64,000 nt of DNA, taken from the NCBI GenBank assembly GCA_029259635.1, contig JAJDEU010000020.1, forward strand, positions 49,179 to 113,178. The letters run 5' to 3'. Below, piece by piece: positions 18,006-27,938 of this stretch. The notes beneath the pieces are model-generated. The model searched no databases and was not told the origin of the DNA. It saw nothing but the letters and a program-made list of their open reading frames with translations. This stretch comes from Planctomycetota bacterium. Its GTDB lineage: Bacteria; Planctomycetota; UBA1135; GCA-002686595. A program made the translations under genes and the position numbers. Position 1 is the stretch's first letter, and the number at the start of each line of letters is the position of its first letter.

Positions 18006-19589
18006 TCAACCATCCGCGAGGAGAGAGCTCACAGGGAGAGTGATGTTCTGTTGTGAACGGAAACCACGAACGATTTGAATCTCCTCTTCGTGAAGCTTGC
18101 CGCCTTCGTCGCAATGCACCGTCAGGACAAAACTCCCCTCGGGCAACCCTCTGATCTCGTATTCGCCTCGATCGTTGGTCTTGGCGCTCCCTCCGGATTG
18201 AAGCGTATCCCAGAGCGCATCTTGTCCGGGAAAGTCGGGCTGCATGACGTGCTCCGGATTCGCATTGACGTACGACCTGGGCGTTCCGTGTAAGTGAACG
18301 AGTTCAACGACAACTCCCATCGCGGGCGCCCCACCTTCCTCGACGATCGCTCCATGGACGATGCTCTCCGGATCGAGAGTCATCGTCCCCAAGTTCAGCT
18401 GGGGCTTGGAGCTCGCGGCAACGAACTCGAGCAACTGCGCAAACCCGTCCGCACGAACTTGCACGGAATGTGAGATTCCCAAGCGGAGATCCTCGAGTTC
18501 GAAAAAGCCACCCTTATCCGTAGTGGCCGTTGCGCTGTCCGGAGATCCGATCCTCTTCGAGATCATGTAGTAGCCTTCGGCGATGACGGTCGCACCCACT
18601 ATCGGATTCTGGTCGAGCGACACAACCTGACCTCGAAGAAAACCCTCGCGAGGCATAAGCAAGGTCACCTGAGGTGAAGTGCCCGCCGTTCCGCGGCGCT
18701 CCTCGATCGAATAGCCATCCGAAGCGACAACCCACGCGCCGTCCGTTTCGAAACTTATCTGCGCGAAGCCCTCTCCATGTCCAGGCGCGCGCGACTCCAA
18801 TTGCATCTCGAACCCATCCGCCGGGAATCCGTCGAACCGAAAGCTGCCATCGCTTGATGAAATCGCGATCTTCCACTCGCTGACCACCGGAACGAAAATT
18901 TCGGCGCCTTCGATAGCGGTCCCCTCTGGATCGGAAAGAACTCGACCAAAGACCACACCGCCTGGAGAGAGCTCCAAGTCGAGCGTCGATCGACCATCGG
19001 CATCGGTGATTTCCACCTGGACCTCTGAGGAAATCGATGCTTCCGCCCAAGCCAAGCCCGACGTCGATCCCGGAGGAACACGCACTTCGACGATTCCGGA
19101 GGAGTCGGTTTGGAGCACGCGGCTTTGGGACTGCGCTGGATCAAGTTCGGAGGCTGAATCAAACAGAGTCGTGTTCAATTCCACATACGCCGCGATCGGC
19201 AATCCGGTCTGCTTGTGTCGCGTTCGAATGACGAGATTGGAAGCGCCCTTGTCCGTCTTAAAAGGATCCGCGTCACTAGGGATTTGCCGGTCGGAAATAG
19301 CGATGACCCGTTTGGTTGCGGGCAACGCGAATCTTTCGACAGCGGGGGACGGATTCGTTATCGCGCTCGCTTCATCCGGACTCTCTAGTTTGGGCTCGGT
19401 CGAGGATGTCGCGATGTTGACAGCGGAAGGTTCTTCGAGAAAAAGAAAGGAGACCACGCCGGTCAGAACGCAACCGCCAAGAATCAGTGCGAAGCTTACT
19501 TTGCCAAACGAATTGGATCTGCGCTCTTTGAATACAGAGTCGTGCCGCTCGTGAAGTTCTGAGGCACCTTCTCGCCGCGTAGCGGTCAT
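18006..19589 (-). CDS. Membrane-anchored exported protein with carboxypeptidase-regulatory-like repeats
   Basis: 527 residues. A cytoplasmic N-tail of about 28 residues is followed by one membrane helix ('VSFALILGGCVLTGVVSFLF', about 31-50). A low-complexity linker then leads to several beta-sandwich modules of the carboxypeptidase-regulatory / CnaB type ('VVFGRVLSDPEGTAIEGAEIFVP', 'FLRGQVVSLDQNPIVGATVIAEG', 'VHGAIVEEGGAPAMGVVVELVH', 'NDRGEYEIRGLPEGSFVLTV'). The layout matches the part of the sigma-factor fusion at 48400-50925 that lies after its sigma domain. It is convergent with the ECF42 gene. Function unknown, probably a surface or periplasmic scaffold. Confidence 0.75.
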   Translation of the reverse strand: MTATRREGASELHERHDSVFKERRSNSFGKVSFALILGGCVLTGVVSFLFLEEPSAVNIATSSTEPKLESPDEASAITNPSPAVERFALPATKRVIAISDRQIPSDADPFKTDKGASNLVIRTRHKQTGLPIAAYVELNTTLFDSASELDPAQSQSRVLQTDSSGIVEVRVPPGSTSGLAWAEASISSEVQVEITDADGRSTLDLELSPGGVVFGRVLSDPEGTAIEGAEIFVPVVSEWKIAISSSDGSFRFDGFPADGFEMQLESRAPGHGEGFAQISFETDGAWVVASDGYSIEERRGTAGTSPQVTLLMPREGFLRGQVVSLDQNPIVGATVIAEGYYMISKRIGSPDSATATTDKGGFFELEDLRLGISHSVQVRADGFAQLLEFVAASSKPQLNLGTMTLDPESIVHGAIVEEGGAPAMGVVVELVHLHGTPRSYVNANPEHVMQPDFPGQDALWDTLQSGGSAKTNDRGEYEIRGLPEGSFVLTVHCDEGGKLHEEEIQIVRGFRSQQNITLPVSSLLADG

Positions 19590-19949
19590 GATTCAACTCT
19601 TTCTGGACAGTGAAGGAGGCAATGGGCTAATCGAGAGGCTAGCAGTCTGTGGTGAAAGTGCTTTGCCCCATGAGCAGCGGCATTTCGGTCGGGTTGGTGC
19701 CCGAGAACGCAGTCGCAGCCATATTTCGGCAGGCAACAGATTCAGAAAGGTTCTCGGGGGCCGACCTGGCCGGAAGGACGTCGCTCATGGGTTGAATGAC
19801 TTTTGCCACGGGCTGCTAGGTCATCATTATATGCTTAGCGGCTACGAGCCCCACTTCCACGCGAGCTTTATGACCGTCAGGTGCATCAGAACGGGGAAGG
19901 GGAGCCCAATGTTTCCGCTGTAGCCTCCATTACGGAAGCTGAGGATGTT
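19590..19949. other. Intergenic region holding an intact MITE
   Basis: No gene is supported. Half of the stretch is the MITE at 19639-19819. Confidence 0.5.
19639..19819 (+). mobile_element. MITE, copy 1 (181 bp)
   Basis: Bounded by CTAG. The ends form imperfect terminal inverted repeats of about 22 bases: CTAGCAGTCTGTGGTGAAAGTG on the left against the complement of GACTTTTGCCACGGGCTGCTAG on the right. The interior has the family core CGGGTTGGTGCCCGAGAACG (19691-19710) and CCGACCTGGCC (19762-19772), both shared with the copy at 37835-38000. No coding capacity. CTAG may be a 4-base target duplication (YTAR type) or part of the repeat. Confidence 0.8.
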
Positions 19950-20192
19950 TTAAGAGGCGACCCACTTCCCCCCTTTTCTACTGGGTTCCCAACTATCGTC
20001 GTCCCCAACGATGATGAATTGCCCGGGTTTAATTTTGACCTTTCGAGTTCCCGTATCGTGAAGGATTTCGCCCTCGCAATCTGCCCCGCCTACGACATCT
20101 TCGCATGTAAGAATCGTGCCGGCTGTTGCGACTCCGCCCAAAAGCGAGAGGCCAAAGAGACCGGCCAACAAGTGCTTGCTTGTGCTGTTCAT
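19950..20192 (-). CDS. Small secreted protein with one disulfide-capable Cys pair
   Basis: 80 residues: a signal peptide (MNSTSKHLLAGLFGLSLLGGVATA) and a mature part of about 56 residues with two cysteines ('LTCEDVVGGADCEG') and a basic strand 'TRKVKIKPGQFIIVGDD'. Not recognised. The clean signal peptide and codon pattern make it credible despite its size. It is isolated, 130 bases from the MITE. Confidence 0.65.
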   Translation of the reverse strand: MNSTSKHLLAGLFGLSLLGGVATAGTILTCEDVVGGADCEGEILHDTGTRKVKIKPGQFIIVGDDDSWEPSRKGGKWVAS

Positions 20193-20651
20193 ATCCGTTT
20201 TTCCAATTGACGTTTAGGGATCGGCTAATCGCCGCGCGAGTCTTTCAAACACCAGAAAGCTTCTGCTATCGATACTAGATCACCAAGTGGATTGAGCTAC
20301 GGTCTCTCTACACAACCTCAATAAACGCTCCCAAAAGCGAGACGCCCCTAAACGGGCAGGCAGCGAGAGACGCCTTCGTCGCGCCTCCGCAAAGCAACGC
20401 GCTCTGCCGCAAAGCGCCTAGCCTGTTGCCGATACGACCAAGAAGTGATCGCTTTCTCGGGTACAGACGAGGGAATGTTGATCGAGGGTGCCCGCGACGG
20501 CGCAACTCGCCTTGCCGCATTCGATCCGAACCTCGGAGAAACCGTGTTCGACAATTCCCGGCCGTCCCCTGTTCACCAGATGGGGGGGCAGCGAAAGAAC
20601 AGCCGTCCCCGACATTCAACAAGGCTCATTTAGTAATTAGAGGAAAATACA
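20193..20651. other. Gene-free stretch
   Basis: No gene is firmly supported. A 65-codon frame on the minus strand (20418-20615, four cysteines, no signal peptide) is possible but weak. The last bases carry AGAGGA (20639-20644), the ribosome site of the next gene. Confidence 0.4.
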
Positions 20652-21761
20652 ATGCGAGCGAAATCTCTTTCCGACAATCTTCGGATCCCTTTCCTATTGG
20701 CCGTGTCCGTGACGCTGGCCGCAAGCTCAAGCGCAGACCCGCTTCCACAGAACAAACTCCCTCACAACAAAGGTTGGAGTAGCACCACAAGCTACAACGC
20801 ATTCGCAGAGACGGGCGAGGTGGTCATCACGGAGAGTGACGCCTGCACTTCGCATGTAAGTGCTCCGGGGATGGCCTTCGCCGGTGTTGCCGACCTCGCG
20901 TCCTACGCGAAGTCTCTAGCGACGATTGTCCAGAAGTACGGCGAACCCGCAAAAAACGTAATCGTGGGTCTGTTCAAGCATGGAACACCCTTGGAGCCAC
21001 TCAGCGACTGCAACTGCTTCTTGATTCCGTCCTACGAGTCGAAACCCGGAACCAACCTGTCAGGCACTCGGATCTCCATGACGTTCAACCACAAGGCGTG
21101 GGTACCCAGGAACAGCTCAAGCGTCCGCGTGAGACTCTTACTTGAGGGCGTGTCCGAGCACGTTCAAAAAAACTTGCGCGTCGCTCTAAAGGCAGAAAAA
21201 CACAACTTGAAGGACCGCAACCGCGGCAACGTTCTCCTCAAGCACGGAGACGAGTTCGAGTTGGAATACGGAACGAACCGAGACGTGGGGTACTACTTTG
21301 TACATCGGAACAGCGGCATACTCCCACGCAGCCTTCCGCCGGAGACTGTGTTCAAGCTGCAGCTCTTAGGGCACCCGGTGACAACAAGACTCAGCCCCGA
21401 CCGGAGAGCCTTCTTCATCGTCGCCGGAGACTACAAGGACAGGAAGAGAACGCGAGTATCGGAGACTTTCGATCACACGCAATGGGTCCCGCGCGGTTCG
21501 AGTCCCGTAACGGTCCGGATCGGATTTCACGGCATGACTCCAGAGATTCGCGACTCCTTCTCTGTGCACCTCAAAGCCGACAAATCCGGCAAAGCCGACA
21601 AGGATCGAGGACCTGGAGTACTACACCACGGCGACGTGTTCACACTCGAATACGGAACCAATGGCGAGCACGGGTACTACTTCGTTGTTCGAGACTCGAC
21701 CGTCACACCCAAGGATCTCCCGAACGGTGCCTACATTCGTCTCGACCGAGTCGATCAGTAG
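20652..21761 (+). CDS. Exported protein with internal tandem duplication
   Basis: 369 residues with signal peptide (RIPFLLAVSVTLAASSSA). Not recognised. The C-terminal two thirds is a duplicated domain of about 90-100 residues (approx. 139-232 and 272-360). Each copy has the order 'TFxHxxWVPRxSSxVxVR', 'LKAxK', 'G.VLxHGDxFxLEYGTN', 'GYYFVxR', 'LP'. The strand-rich repeats suggest twin beta sandwiches outside the cytoplasm. Two cysteines ('DCNC') lie before the first repeat. A good ribosome site (AGAGGA) is spaced 7 bases from the ATG. Confidence 0.75.
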   Translation: MRAKSLSDNLRIPFLLAVSVTLAASSSADPLPQNKLPHNKGWSSTTSYNAFAETGEVVITESDACTSHVSAPGMAFAGVADLASYAKSLATIVQKYGEPAKNVIVGLFKHGTPLEPLSDCNCFLIPSYESKPGTNLSGTRISMTFNHKAWVPRNSSSVRVRLLLEGVSEHVQKNLRVALKAEKHNLKDRNRGNVLLKHGDEFELEYGTNRDVGYYFVHRNSGILPRSLPPETVFKLQLLGHPVTTRLSPDRRAFFIVAGDYKDRKRTRVSETFDHTQWVPRGSSPVTVRIGFHGMTPEIRDSFSVHLKADKSGKADKDRGPGVLHHGDVFTLEYGTNGEHGYYFVVRDSTVTPKDLPNGAYIRLDRVDQ

Positions 21762-21949
21762 TCGTGACGAACGAGGAGTGCGGCAGCCCTGTCCCAGCAA
21801 CGGTTAGAGCCGGGTCAGCTCTCGGGTAGTCCGTCCACTCTTCTTCAACCCGAGTCAAGTTAGCGAAACCCGGCCGCCTGAATGACCAGGTGATCGGGTT
21901 TCCATCGGTCCTTGCCCGCCTTGGCCATTCATCACGGCGCCCGCAGCAG

Positions 21950-23704
21950 CTAAGGCGCAATACGCCAGAGCACCATTCGGGTCGTGATGATTGCCGTGCC
22001 CACGAAATGGATGCTGGTTCCCGTCACGACGAGGTTGCCGAGCGCATCGATCGCGATCGAGTTTCCGAGGTCGCCGTTGTCGCCGCCGGCCGCGTTGTGG
22101 TGAGTGAAGACACCCGGGATGGTTCCGCTCGGATTGAAACTCGAGTCGAGGGTTCCATCTGCGTTATAGCGCCAGACAGCTAGATCATTGTCCGGCGTTG
22201 CGTTCTCGCTCAGTCCAGCGATGACAATCTTCCCGTTGCTGTCGATCGCGAGCGCTGCACCCGAATCCCCTCGATTACCGCCCGCGGCATTGTTGTGGAA
22301 AGCGAGACCAGGCATCGTCCCCATCGCGTTGAACGTACCGTCCAGAGTGCCGTCCGAGTTCAAGCGGAGCAAAACCAAATCACGGATGACTCCGTTTCCG
22401 GCGTGCCCCACAACCACGAGCTTCCCATTCGCATCTACCGCAACTCCCGTTGCCCGATTGAAGTTGTCCGGCGAGATGTCGAGAGTCACCAAACCCGGCG
22501 TCAAGCCGGTCGTGTCGATGGTCGGGTCCAAGGCTCCTTCTGGGGTCAGCCGCCAGACTGCGAGCGCAACCCCGATCGACGTCTCGAACGAACCGGCGAC
22601 GACAATTCGATTCATAGCATCGATGGCGATGGCCGACCCAACTTCGTCCCCGGCACCCAAAGGCGCCCCGTTGAACGAAACCACACCGGGAATTGCGCCA
22701 GAGGGGTTGAAGCTCGTGTCCAGGCTCCCATCGTCGTTGAAGCGCCAGACCACCATGTCGGTGAAGGCGTTGTTCAGGAGACTCGCACCCGCCCCAGCGA
22801 CCAGAATCTTTCCATTCGCGTCCACCACTATCGCCTGAGCGGAGTCGGATCCGTTGCCACCCGCTGCTCCTGCCGAGACCACCGCTCCGGGAACCGGGCC
22901 CGTGGCATTGAAGCTGGTATCGAGCGTTCCGTCGGGAAGAAAACGCCAGAGCGCCATGTCGAAGTTGAAGGGTCCACGACTGATACCGGCCACGAGAATG
23001 CGTCCACTCGCATCTACGGTTATCGCTCGACCTTGATCCACGCCGACGCCCCCCGCGACTTTGTCATGCGTGACCAATCCCGGAATAGCGCCACCCGCGT
23101 TGAAGGTCGGATCGCTCGTTCCGTCGGCGTTGAAACGCCAGATCGCCATAGAGATGTCGAGCTCGGTCGTATGCCCCGTGACGAGGATTTTTCCGTTCGC
23201 ATCAATCACGCAGCTATTGCTGGCTGAGGACACGAGCCCCGTTCCGAGCGTACCTTCCACGACGACGCCGGGAATGGCTCCGCCGCTGTTAAAGGTCGGG
23301 TCGAGCGAGCCGGAAGGAACGGAGATCACGGTGCAAGTCACAACGACGTTGGTGACGTTGGCGCCTGCAACGGTTCCTACGCCATTCGCTACGACGCAAT
23401 TAGCGGCCGCAGGCTGCGAGCTCACCTGCACGTCGAAACCCGCGCCATCGAGAATCGCCGTCGCGAAGGTGAACGCGCCGTTCGCAACCAGAATCAAATC
23501 GTCGCCCCCGTTGTTTTGAAGCGTGATGGAACCTCCCAATGGAAGTCCGCTCAAAGTTCCTCCGACCGTGAAGGTCCCCGCGGCTGGCGGTGCAATGGAT
23601 CCGCAGTTGTTCGAGCTGCTCTTTCTGCACGAGCTCAAGCCGAGCACAAGGACCAGGGACAAGAGGAGGCATGTTCGTAAGGAGTCGGATCGGAAGGCAC
23701 GCAT
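21950..23704 (-). CDS. Delta-60 repeat lipoprotein
   Basis: 584 residues from ATG at 23704, chosen because it opens on a lipoprotein signal (CLLLSLVLVLGLSSC, lipobox LSSC). After a linker and a 'GTLSGLPLGGSITLQNNGGDDLIL' module come seven delta-60 repeats of about 60 residues, each with 'GSLDPTFNxxGxIPG...DANGKILVAG...MALWRFxxDG' logic. These usually make beta-propellers with Asp/Asn loops. It is surface or periplasmic; role unknown. Divergent from ECF/kinase pair 1 by 260 bases, so the two may be co-regulated. Confidence 0.85.
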   Translation of the reverse strand: MRAFRSDSLRTCLLLSLVLVLGLSSCRKSSSNNCGSIAPPAAGTFTVGGTLSGLPLGGSITLQNNGGDDLILVANGAFTFATAILDGAGFDVQVSSQPAAANCVVANGVGTVAGANVTNVVVTCTVISVPSGSLDPTFNSGGAIPGVVVEGTLGTGLVSSASNSCVIDANGKILVTGHTTELDISMAIWRFNADGTSDPTFNAGGAIPGLVTHDKVAGGVGVDQGRAITVDASGRILVAGISRGPFNFDMALWRFLPDGTLDTSFNATGPVPGAVVSAGAAGGNGSDSAQAIVVDANGKILVAGAGASLLNNAFTDMVVWRFNDDGSLDTSFNPSGAIPGVVSFNGAPLGAGDEVGSAIAIDAMNRIVVAGSFETSIGVALAVWRLTPEGALDPTIDTTGLTPGLVTLDISPDNFNRATGVAVDANGKLVVVGHAGNGVIRDLVLLRLNSDGTLDGTFNAMGTMPGLAFHNNAAGGNRGDSGAALAIDSNGKIVIAGLSENATPDNDLAVWRYNADGTLDSSFNPSGTIPGVFTHHNAAGGDNGDLGNSIAIDALGNLVVTGTSIHFVGTAIITTRMVLWRIAP

Positions 23705-23964
23705 CGTGTTTCTTATTGGTGAGGGAGCCCAAGAGGAGCCTCGAATGCGCCGCCGAACCGAATGGCTGGGCCAGTCGCGGAGTGCGCTCCTCTTGGACAC
23801 AGCCGAGAATCGCTTCGATGTGGGGACACGCTTTTTCAGATTCTTCGAAAACGCCTCCTTCGCGACTCTCTGCGTGGAACATGGATTTTCTCGGAGTGCT
23901 GTTTCCTTTACGCCAAAGCGGGGTTTTGGGCTCATACTGTCATTGAGGCGATCCGCCCAACTCC

Positions 23965-24549
23965 ATGGCAAACTTCGCAAGCAACAACTTCACTCGCCTC
24001 TTGCAGGAGATGGAAGCCGGAAGCGAGCACGCTGGGAGCGAGCTGTTGCAGGCCATCTACTCCGAGCTGCGCACCGTCGCGGCCAGAGAGATGAATCACA
24101 TCGCCGTTGGCGAAACACTTCAGCCAACCGCGCTGGTCAACGAGGCTTATCTGCGTTTGGTCGGCAAAGGCCAAACGGATTGGAAGAGTCGTCGGCACTT
24201 CTTCTTCGTCGCCGCTCGCGCCATGCGCGACATTCTGATCGAAGAGGCTCGTCGCAAAGCAACCCGGAAACGCGGGGGGGATTGGAAGCGTGCGGATGCT
24301 TCCCAACTACAACTCGCGATCGAATCTCCCGCTGATGATCTCCTTGCTCTCGACGAGGCTTTAGAGCGCTTGGAGAAAGACGATCCGCGCAAAGCGCAAA
24401 TTGTTCAGCTGCGATTCTTTGCGGGGTTGAACGAAGAGGAGACGGCCAGCGCGCTGGGAGTTCACGCGCGGACGATTCGCCGCGAATGGAAGTACATCCG
24501 GGTTCGGCTCTTCGAGGAACTCTCGACGGACACAGGAGAGACACAATGA
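23965..24549 (+). CDS. ECF RNA polymerase sigma factor, partner of downstream kinase
   Basis: 194 residues. Region 2 is at residues 20-95 ('LLQAIYSELRTVAAREM', 'PTALVNEAYLRLVG', 'HFFFVAARAMRDILIEEARRK') and region 4 at 130-185 ('VQLRFFAGLNEEETASALGVHARTIRREWKYIRVRL'). This is the TIGR02999-like subgroup usually linked to Ser/Thr kinases in planctomycetes and acidobacteria. Its stop TGA overlaps the kinase ATG (ATGA), so the two are translationally coupled and the kinase probably controls this sigma factor. Confidence 0.92.
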   Translation: MANFASNNFTRLLQEMEAGSEHAGSELLQAIYSELRTVAAREMNHIAVGETLQPTALVNEAYLRLVGKGQTDWKSRRHFFFVAARAMRDILIEEARRKATRKRGGDWKRADASQLQLAIESPADDLLALDEALERLEKDDPRKAQIVQLRFFAGLNEEETASALGVHARTIRREWKYIRVRLFEELSTDTGETQ

Positions 24550-27332
24550 AGGACTCTTTGGAAGCTCGCGCGAGCGAAGTTTTCGTGGACGCCTCCGAAC
24601 TCGCCGAGGAGGAGCGCGAAGCCTTTCTCGACGGAGCCTGCGAATCCGATCCCGAGCTGCGCGCTCGTGTCGAGCAGTTGCTCGCTCAAGAGTCGGACAT
24701 GCCGACGATGTTCCTCCAGGGGACGCCATCCACGTCGAGCTCCTATCTCGAGCCGGGCTCAACCTTCGCCGGCTTTCACATTCTGCGGCGGCTCGGTGAA
24801 GGCGGCATGGGGACGGTCTACGTCGCCATGCAGTCGATGCCCAAGCGCGAGGTAGCGCTCAAAGTCATCCGTCCTGGGCGTATGACTGCGCGCGCGGAGC
24901 GGCGCTTTCGACAAGAGGTGGAGGCGCTCGGCAACCTGCAGCATCCCGGCATCGCACAGATCTATGAAGCGGGCAGCGCGAGCTCCACGGACAGGAACGG
25001 AGCCGGCACCGATCAACCCTACCTCGCCATGGAGTTGGTGCGCGGGGAACCGCTGCTTCCCTATGTGCGCTCGAACGCGCTCGATCTCGAGGCGCGGCTC
25101 GAGTTGATGGCGCGTTTGTGCGACGCCATTCAGCACGCGCACCAACGCGGAGTCATTCATCGCGACCTAAAGCCGGACAACATCCTCGTCGCGGCCGAAG
25201 ATACGACGACTTCGAGCAGCGCGAACAGGCAGGCGCTCGCGGGCCGACCCGTCATCCTCGACTTCGGTATCGCTCGACTGGTCGATCGCGATGCCACTCT
25301 CGACGCACGAGAGACACGAGCGGGCGAACTAGTCGGCACCTTGGCGTACATCAGTCCGGAGCAACTGAGCGAGGGCAGCAAGGCCGTCGACGCACGGTCC
25401 GACGTCTATGCCCTTGGCGTCGTGCTCTACCAGCTCTTGGCGAATCGCCTTCCGATCGACGTTAGCGACGAAGAACTGCCGCAAGCTCTGCGACGTCTCG
25501 AGCACGATCATGCGAGCCCGATCGAGACTCTGATCCCCCACTTGCGCGGCGACATCGCGACGATCGCTCACAAGGCGCTCGAGAAGAATCCCGATGAGCG
25601 GTATCAGTCCGCTTTCGACCTCGCCAGCGACTTGCGTTCCTATCTGCGCGGCGATCCCATCCAAGCGCGCTCCGCTTCAGCGCTCTATCTCTTTAGGCGG
25701 CGCTTAAAACAGAACCGCCGGTCAGTCGCTCTCGCGATTGGCGTGCTGGCCATCATCGGCTTCGGTTTCGTCATCGCGAATCAGTTTCGCGAGAGCCAAG
25801 TGCTCGCGATCAACGAAGCGACCGCGTGGGACCACGCCGATGAGGATTTTTCTAGCGCTCTTGAAGCCGCCGACACGATGCTCGAGTTCGGCAGAGATCG
25901 CCTCGTCGATGCGCCTCAATCGGTGGCCGTACGCCGCGAGATTCTCGGTACCGCTCTCGACCTCTATTCAGCGATGATCGGGAGGCACAATAGTTTCGAG
26001 GTGCACGATCGCGTCGCGGTCACGCGCTTGGAGCTGGGCGAGCTTCAGATGCAGATGGGAGAATTTGAAGGCGCGTCTCAGAGCGCCGAGCAAATCCTGT
26101 CGCGGGATGAAGCCGTGATCGGTGAGCCCGAAGTGGAGGTTGCGGCGCTGGGCATTCAAGGCATGAGTGCGCGGAAGCTCGGAGACGATGAATCAGCAGA
26201 GCGCTCTTTCAACAACATGCTGAAGTTGGCGACCCTCGGTCTGGAGCAGGGCGCAGATTGGGCTCCGAGTCAGTACGCCACCGCGAAGAAGTTCCTCTCG
26301 ATTTCGCGGGAGAAAGCCGGTCGCTTTGCAGAGGCGGAGGCGCTCCTCGTCGAGGGCAAAGCTGTGATGGATGCCGTCGGCCCACCGGAGACGCTCACCT
26401 TGGAACAGCGCCGCGCTTTGGCGGACACCCTGATGCAGCTCGGAACAGTACGCAACTACATGGGTCGCTCGGAGGAAGCCGAGCTCGACCTGCAGGCGTC
26501 GCTTGAAATCGTCAAGTGGATGCAAACAGAGGAACCGGGAGCCGTGCGTCACTTGCACGACGAGCTGCGCTTGCTCACCAATCTGGGATTGGTCGCGAGT
26601 GATGCGGGTCGACTCGATGAAGCTCGCGAGTGGAATCAAAAGGGTATCGATGTGGGCGCCGCCTTGGTGAAGGCACATCCCCAAGTCATCAGCTACGCCG
26701 AAACACTCTTCAACACCTACAACAACTTGGCGGGCTTGTTGAGTCGTGAAGGCGATCTCGCCGGCGCGATCGAACAGCTGAGCCGAGCGGGAGCGATGCT
26801 CGATGTGTTGACGGCGACCAACGGGCCGGGCAGCTTCGACCTGCAACCGCGAGTGTTGCTCGCTCTGAACACGGGCATCCTGCTCAATAGCCAAGAGCGT
26901 TACGAAGAGGCCTGCTCATACTTCGAACAGGTCTTCGTCATGACGGACGAACACAAGCGCGTCGCGCCGGTGCCGCACATTGCGCGAAACGCCGTTGACT
27001 ACGCGCACGTGAACCTAGCGCGCGCGAAAGTGGAGCTCGGCTCTCCGCACGAGGCGCTGGAAGCGATCGCGGCAACCGTCGTTCAGCGCACCGAGGCGGA
27101 CATGCACTGGGCTCTCGATGTCGTCAATCGAGTCATGCTGATCGCGCTCGAACAACCCGGACTGTCCGACGAGGAAAGAGAAGAGTTGTTCACGCGCGGC
27201 GCCGAAGTGGCTGGCAATCTCGTGGCCCGATCCAGGCAAGAGGGTTTTTCACCGACTCCCGTGTTTTGGGAAGAGCCGAGCTACGAGACCCTCGTCCAGC
27301 ACCCCGAATTCAGAGAGCTCGCGCAGCTTTGA
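24546..27332 (+). CDS. Membrane Ser/Thr protein kinase with TPR sensor region
   Basis: 928 residues. An N-terminal helical segment (1-70) shared with ECF-linked kinases is followed by a PknB-type kinase domain: P-loop GEGGMG (84-89), Lys106 in VALKV, HRDLKPDN (205-212), DFG (239-241) and 'GTLAYISPEQL'. All catalytic residues are intact. One membrane helix (about 394-414, 'VALAIGVLAIIGFGFVIANQ') is followed by a long TPR-rich part, probably outside the cytoplasm, ending 'HPEFRELAQL'. The start overlaps the sigma-factor stop. The likely job is to sense an envelope signal and modify the ECF factor. Confidence 0.92.
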   Translation: MKDSLEARASEVFVDASELAEEEREAFLDGACESDPELRARVEQLLAQESDMPTMFLQGTPSTSSSYLEPGSTFAGFHILRRLGEGGMGTVYVAMQSMPKREVALKVIRPGRMTARAERRFRQEVEALGNLQHPGIAQIYEAGSASSTDRNGAGTDQPYLAMELVRGEPLLPYVRSNALDLEARLELMARLCDAIQHAHQRGVIHRDLKPDNILVAAEDTTTSSSANRQALAGRPVILDFGIARLVDRDATLDARETRAGELVGTLAYISPEQLSEGSKAVDARSDVYALGVVLYQLLANRLPIDVSDEELPQALRRLEHDHASPIETLIPHLRGDIATIAHKALEKNPDERYQSAFDLASDLRSYLRGDPIQARSASALYLFRRRLKQNRRSVALAIGVLAIIGFGFVIANQFRESQVLAINEATAWDHADEDFSSALEAADTMLEFGRDRLVDAPQSVAVRREILGTALDLYSAMIGRHNSFEVHDRVAVTRLELGELQMQMGEFEGASQSAEQILSRDEAVIGEPEVEVAALGIQGMSARKLGDDESAERSFNNMLKLATLGLEQGADWAPSQYATAKKFLSISREKAGRFAEAEALLVEGKAVMDAVGPPETLTLEQRRALADTLMQLGTVRNYMGRSEEAELDLQASLEIVKWMQTEEPGAVRHLHDELRLLTNLGLVASDAGRLDEAREWNQKGIDVGAALVKAHPQVISYAETLFNTYNNLAGLLSREGDLAGAIEQLSRAGAMLDVLTATNGPGSFDLQPRVLLALNTGILLNSQERYEEACSYFEQVFVMTDEHKRVAPVPHIARNAVDYAHVNLARAKVELGSPHEALEAIAATVVQRTEADMHWALDVVNRVMLIALEQPGLSDEEREELFTRGAEVAGNLVARSRQEGFSPTPVFWEEPSYETLVQHPEFRELAQL

Positions 27333-27410
27333 GTCGCTCCTCTAGCAAGGCAACTCGATCGCGGTGCAACGCGCGCATGCCTTCGGATCCCCGAGGCTCT
27401 CCGTCTGCGA

Positions 27411-27938
27411 CTACCCTTGAAGCTTCACTTGCAACATCTCGACGAACTGCATGACGTTCTTCGAGATGTTGACGGCTCGCGCTCTGCGGTGTCTGGCTAG
27501 GCCCATGAAGAACCACCGGTCGCTGCCGGCCTCCGTGTAGATCGTCTCGGCGAGGACCGAATTCCCAGCCTCGTCGAACACCTCGTAAACGATCTCAAGC
27601 TTGCCGTTGAAGTTCCCAAAGCCCATGGCCGCCTGGCTGGCAATCGAAATCTCTGCAGTGATCCGATAAGCCCGTGTCGCGTCGCTCCCGAACACGTTTG
27701 CGTTCTCCAGAGCGATCTCAAGCGATTCCCGAACCGTCGCATCCAACTCCTCGCGGTTGTTGATCTTCGGGTTAATGCTCACCGCGATCTCCACGCTGCC
27801 CTCCTGCAGAGGCGCGCTGTTCACCACGTCTGGAACCAGGAGGTCCGTTGCGACCTTTGGCCCAATGCACCCGCTCAATCCGACGAGCGCCAGTGCTAGC
27901 AGAAGTGCCCCACGACGCAGACTGATAATCCTATTCAT
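27411..27938 (-). CDS. Lipoprotein, hypothetical
   Basis: 175 residues with signal peptide and lipobox (LLLALALVGLSGC, Cys at 24). The mature domain has 'SVEIAVSINPKINN', an amphipathic helix 'RESLEIALENANVF', then 'YRITAEISIA...GKLEIVYEVFDEAGNSVL'. This alpha/beta layout resembles small envelope lipoproteins of the YajG or DUF4410-like kind, but no family is certain. Its upstream 130 bases are a copy of the leader element. Confidence 0.75.
   Translation of the reverse strand: MNRIISLRRGALLLALALVGLSGCIGPKVATDLLVPDVVNSAPLQEGSVEIAVSINPKINNREELDATVRESLEIALENANVFGSDATRAYRITAEISIASQAAMGFGNFNGKLEIVYEVFDEAGNSVLAETIYTEAGSDRWFFMGLARHRRARAVNISKNVMQFVEMLQVKLQG

Noticed and set aside
20418..20615. Minus-strand frame of 65 codons with four cysteines
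   Set aside because: No signal peptide, ribosome site or motif; the stretch is otherwise non-coding in character.
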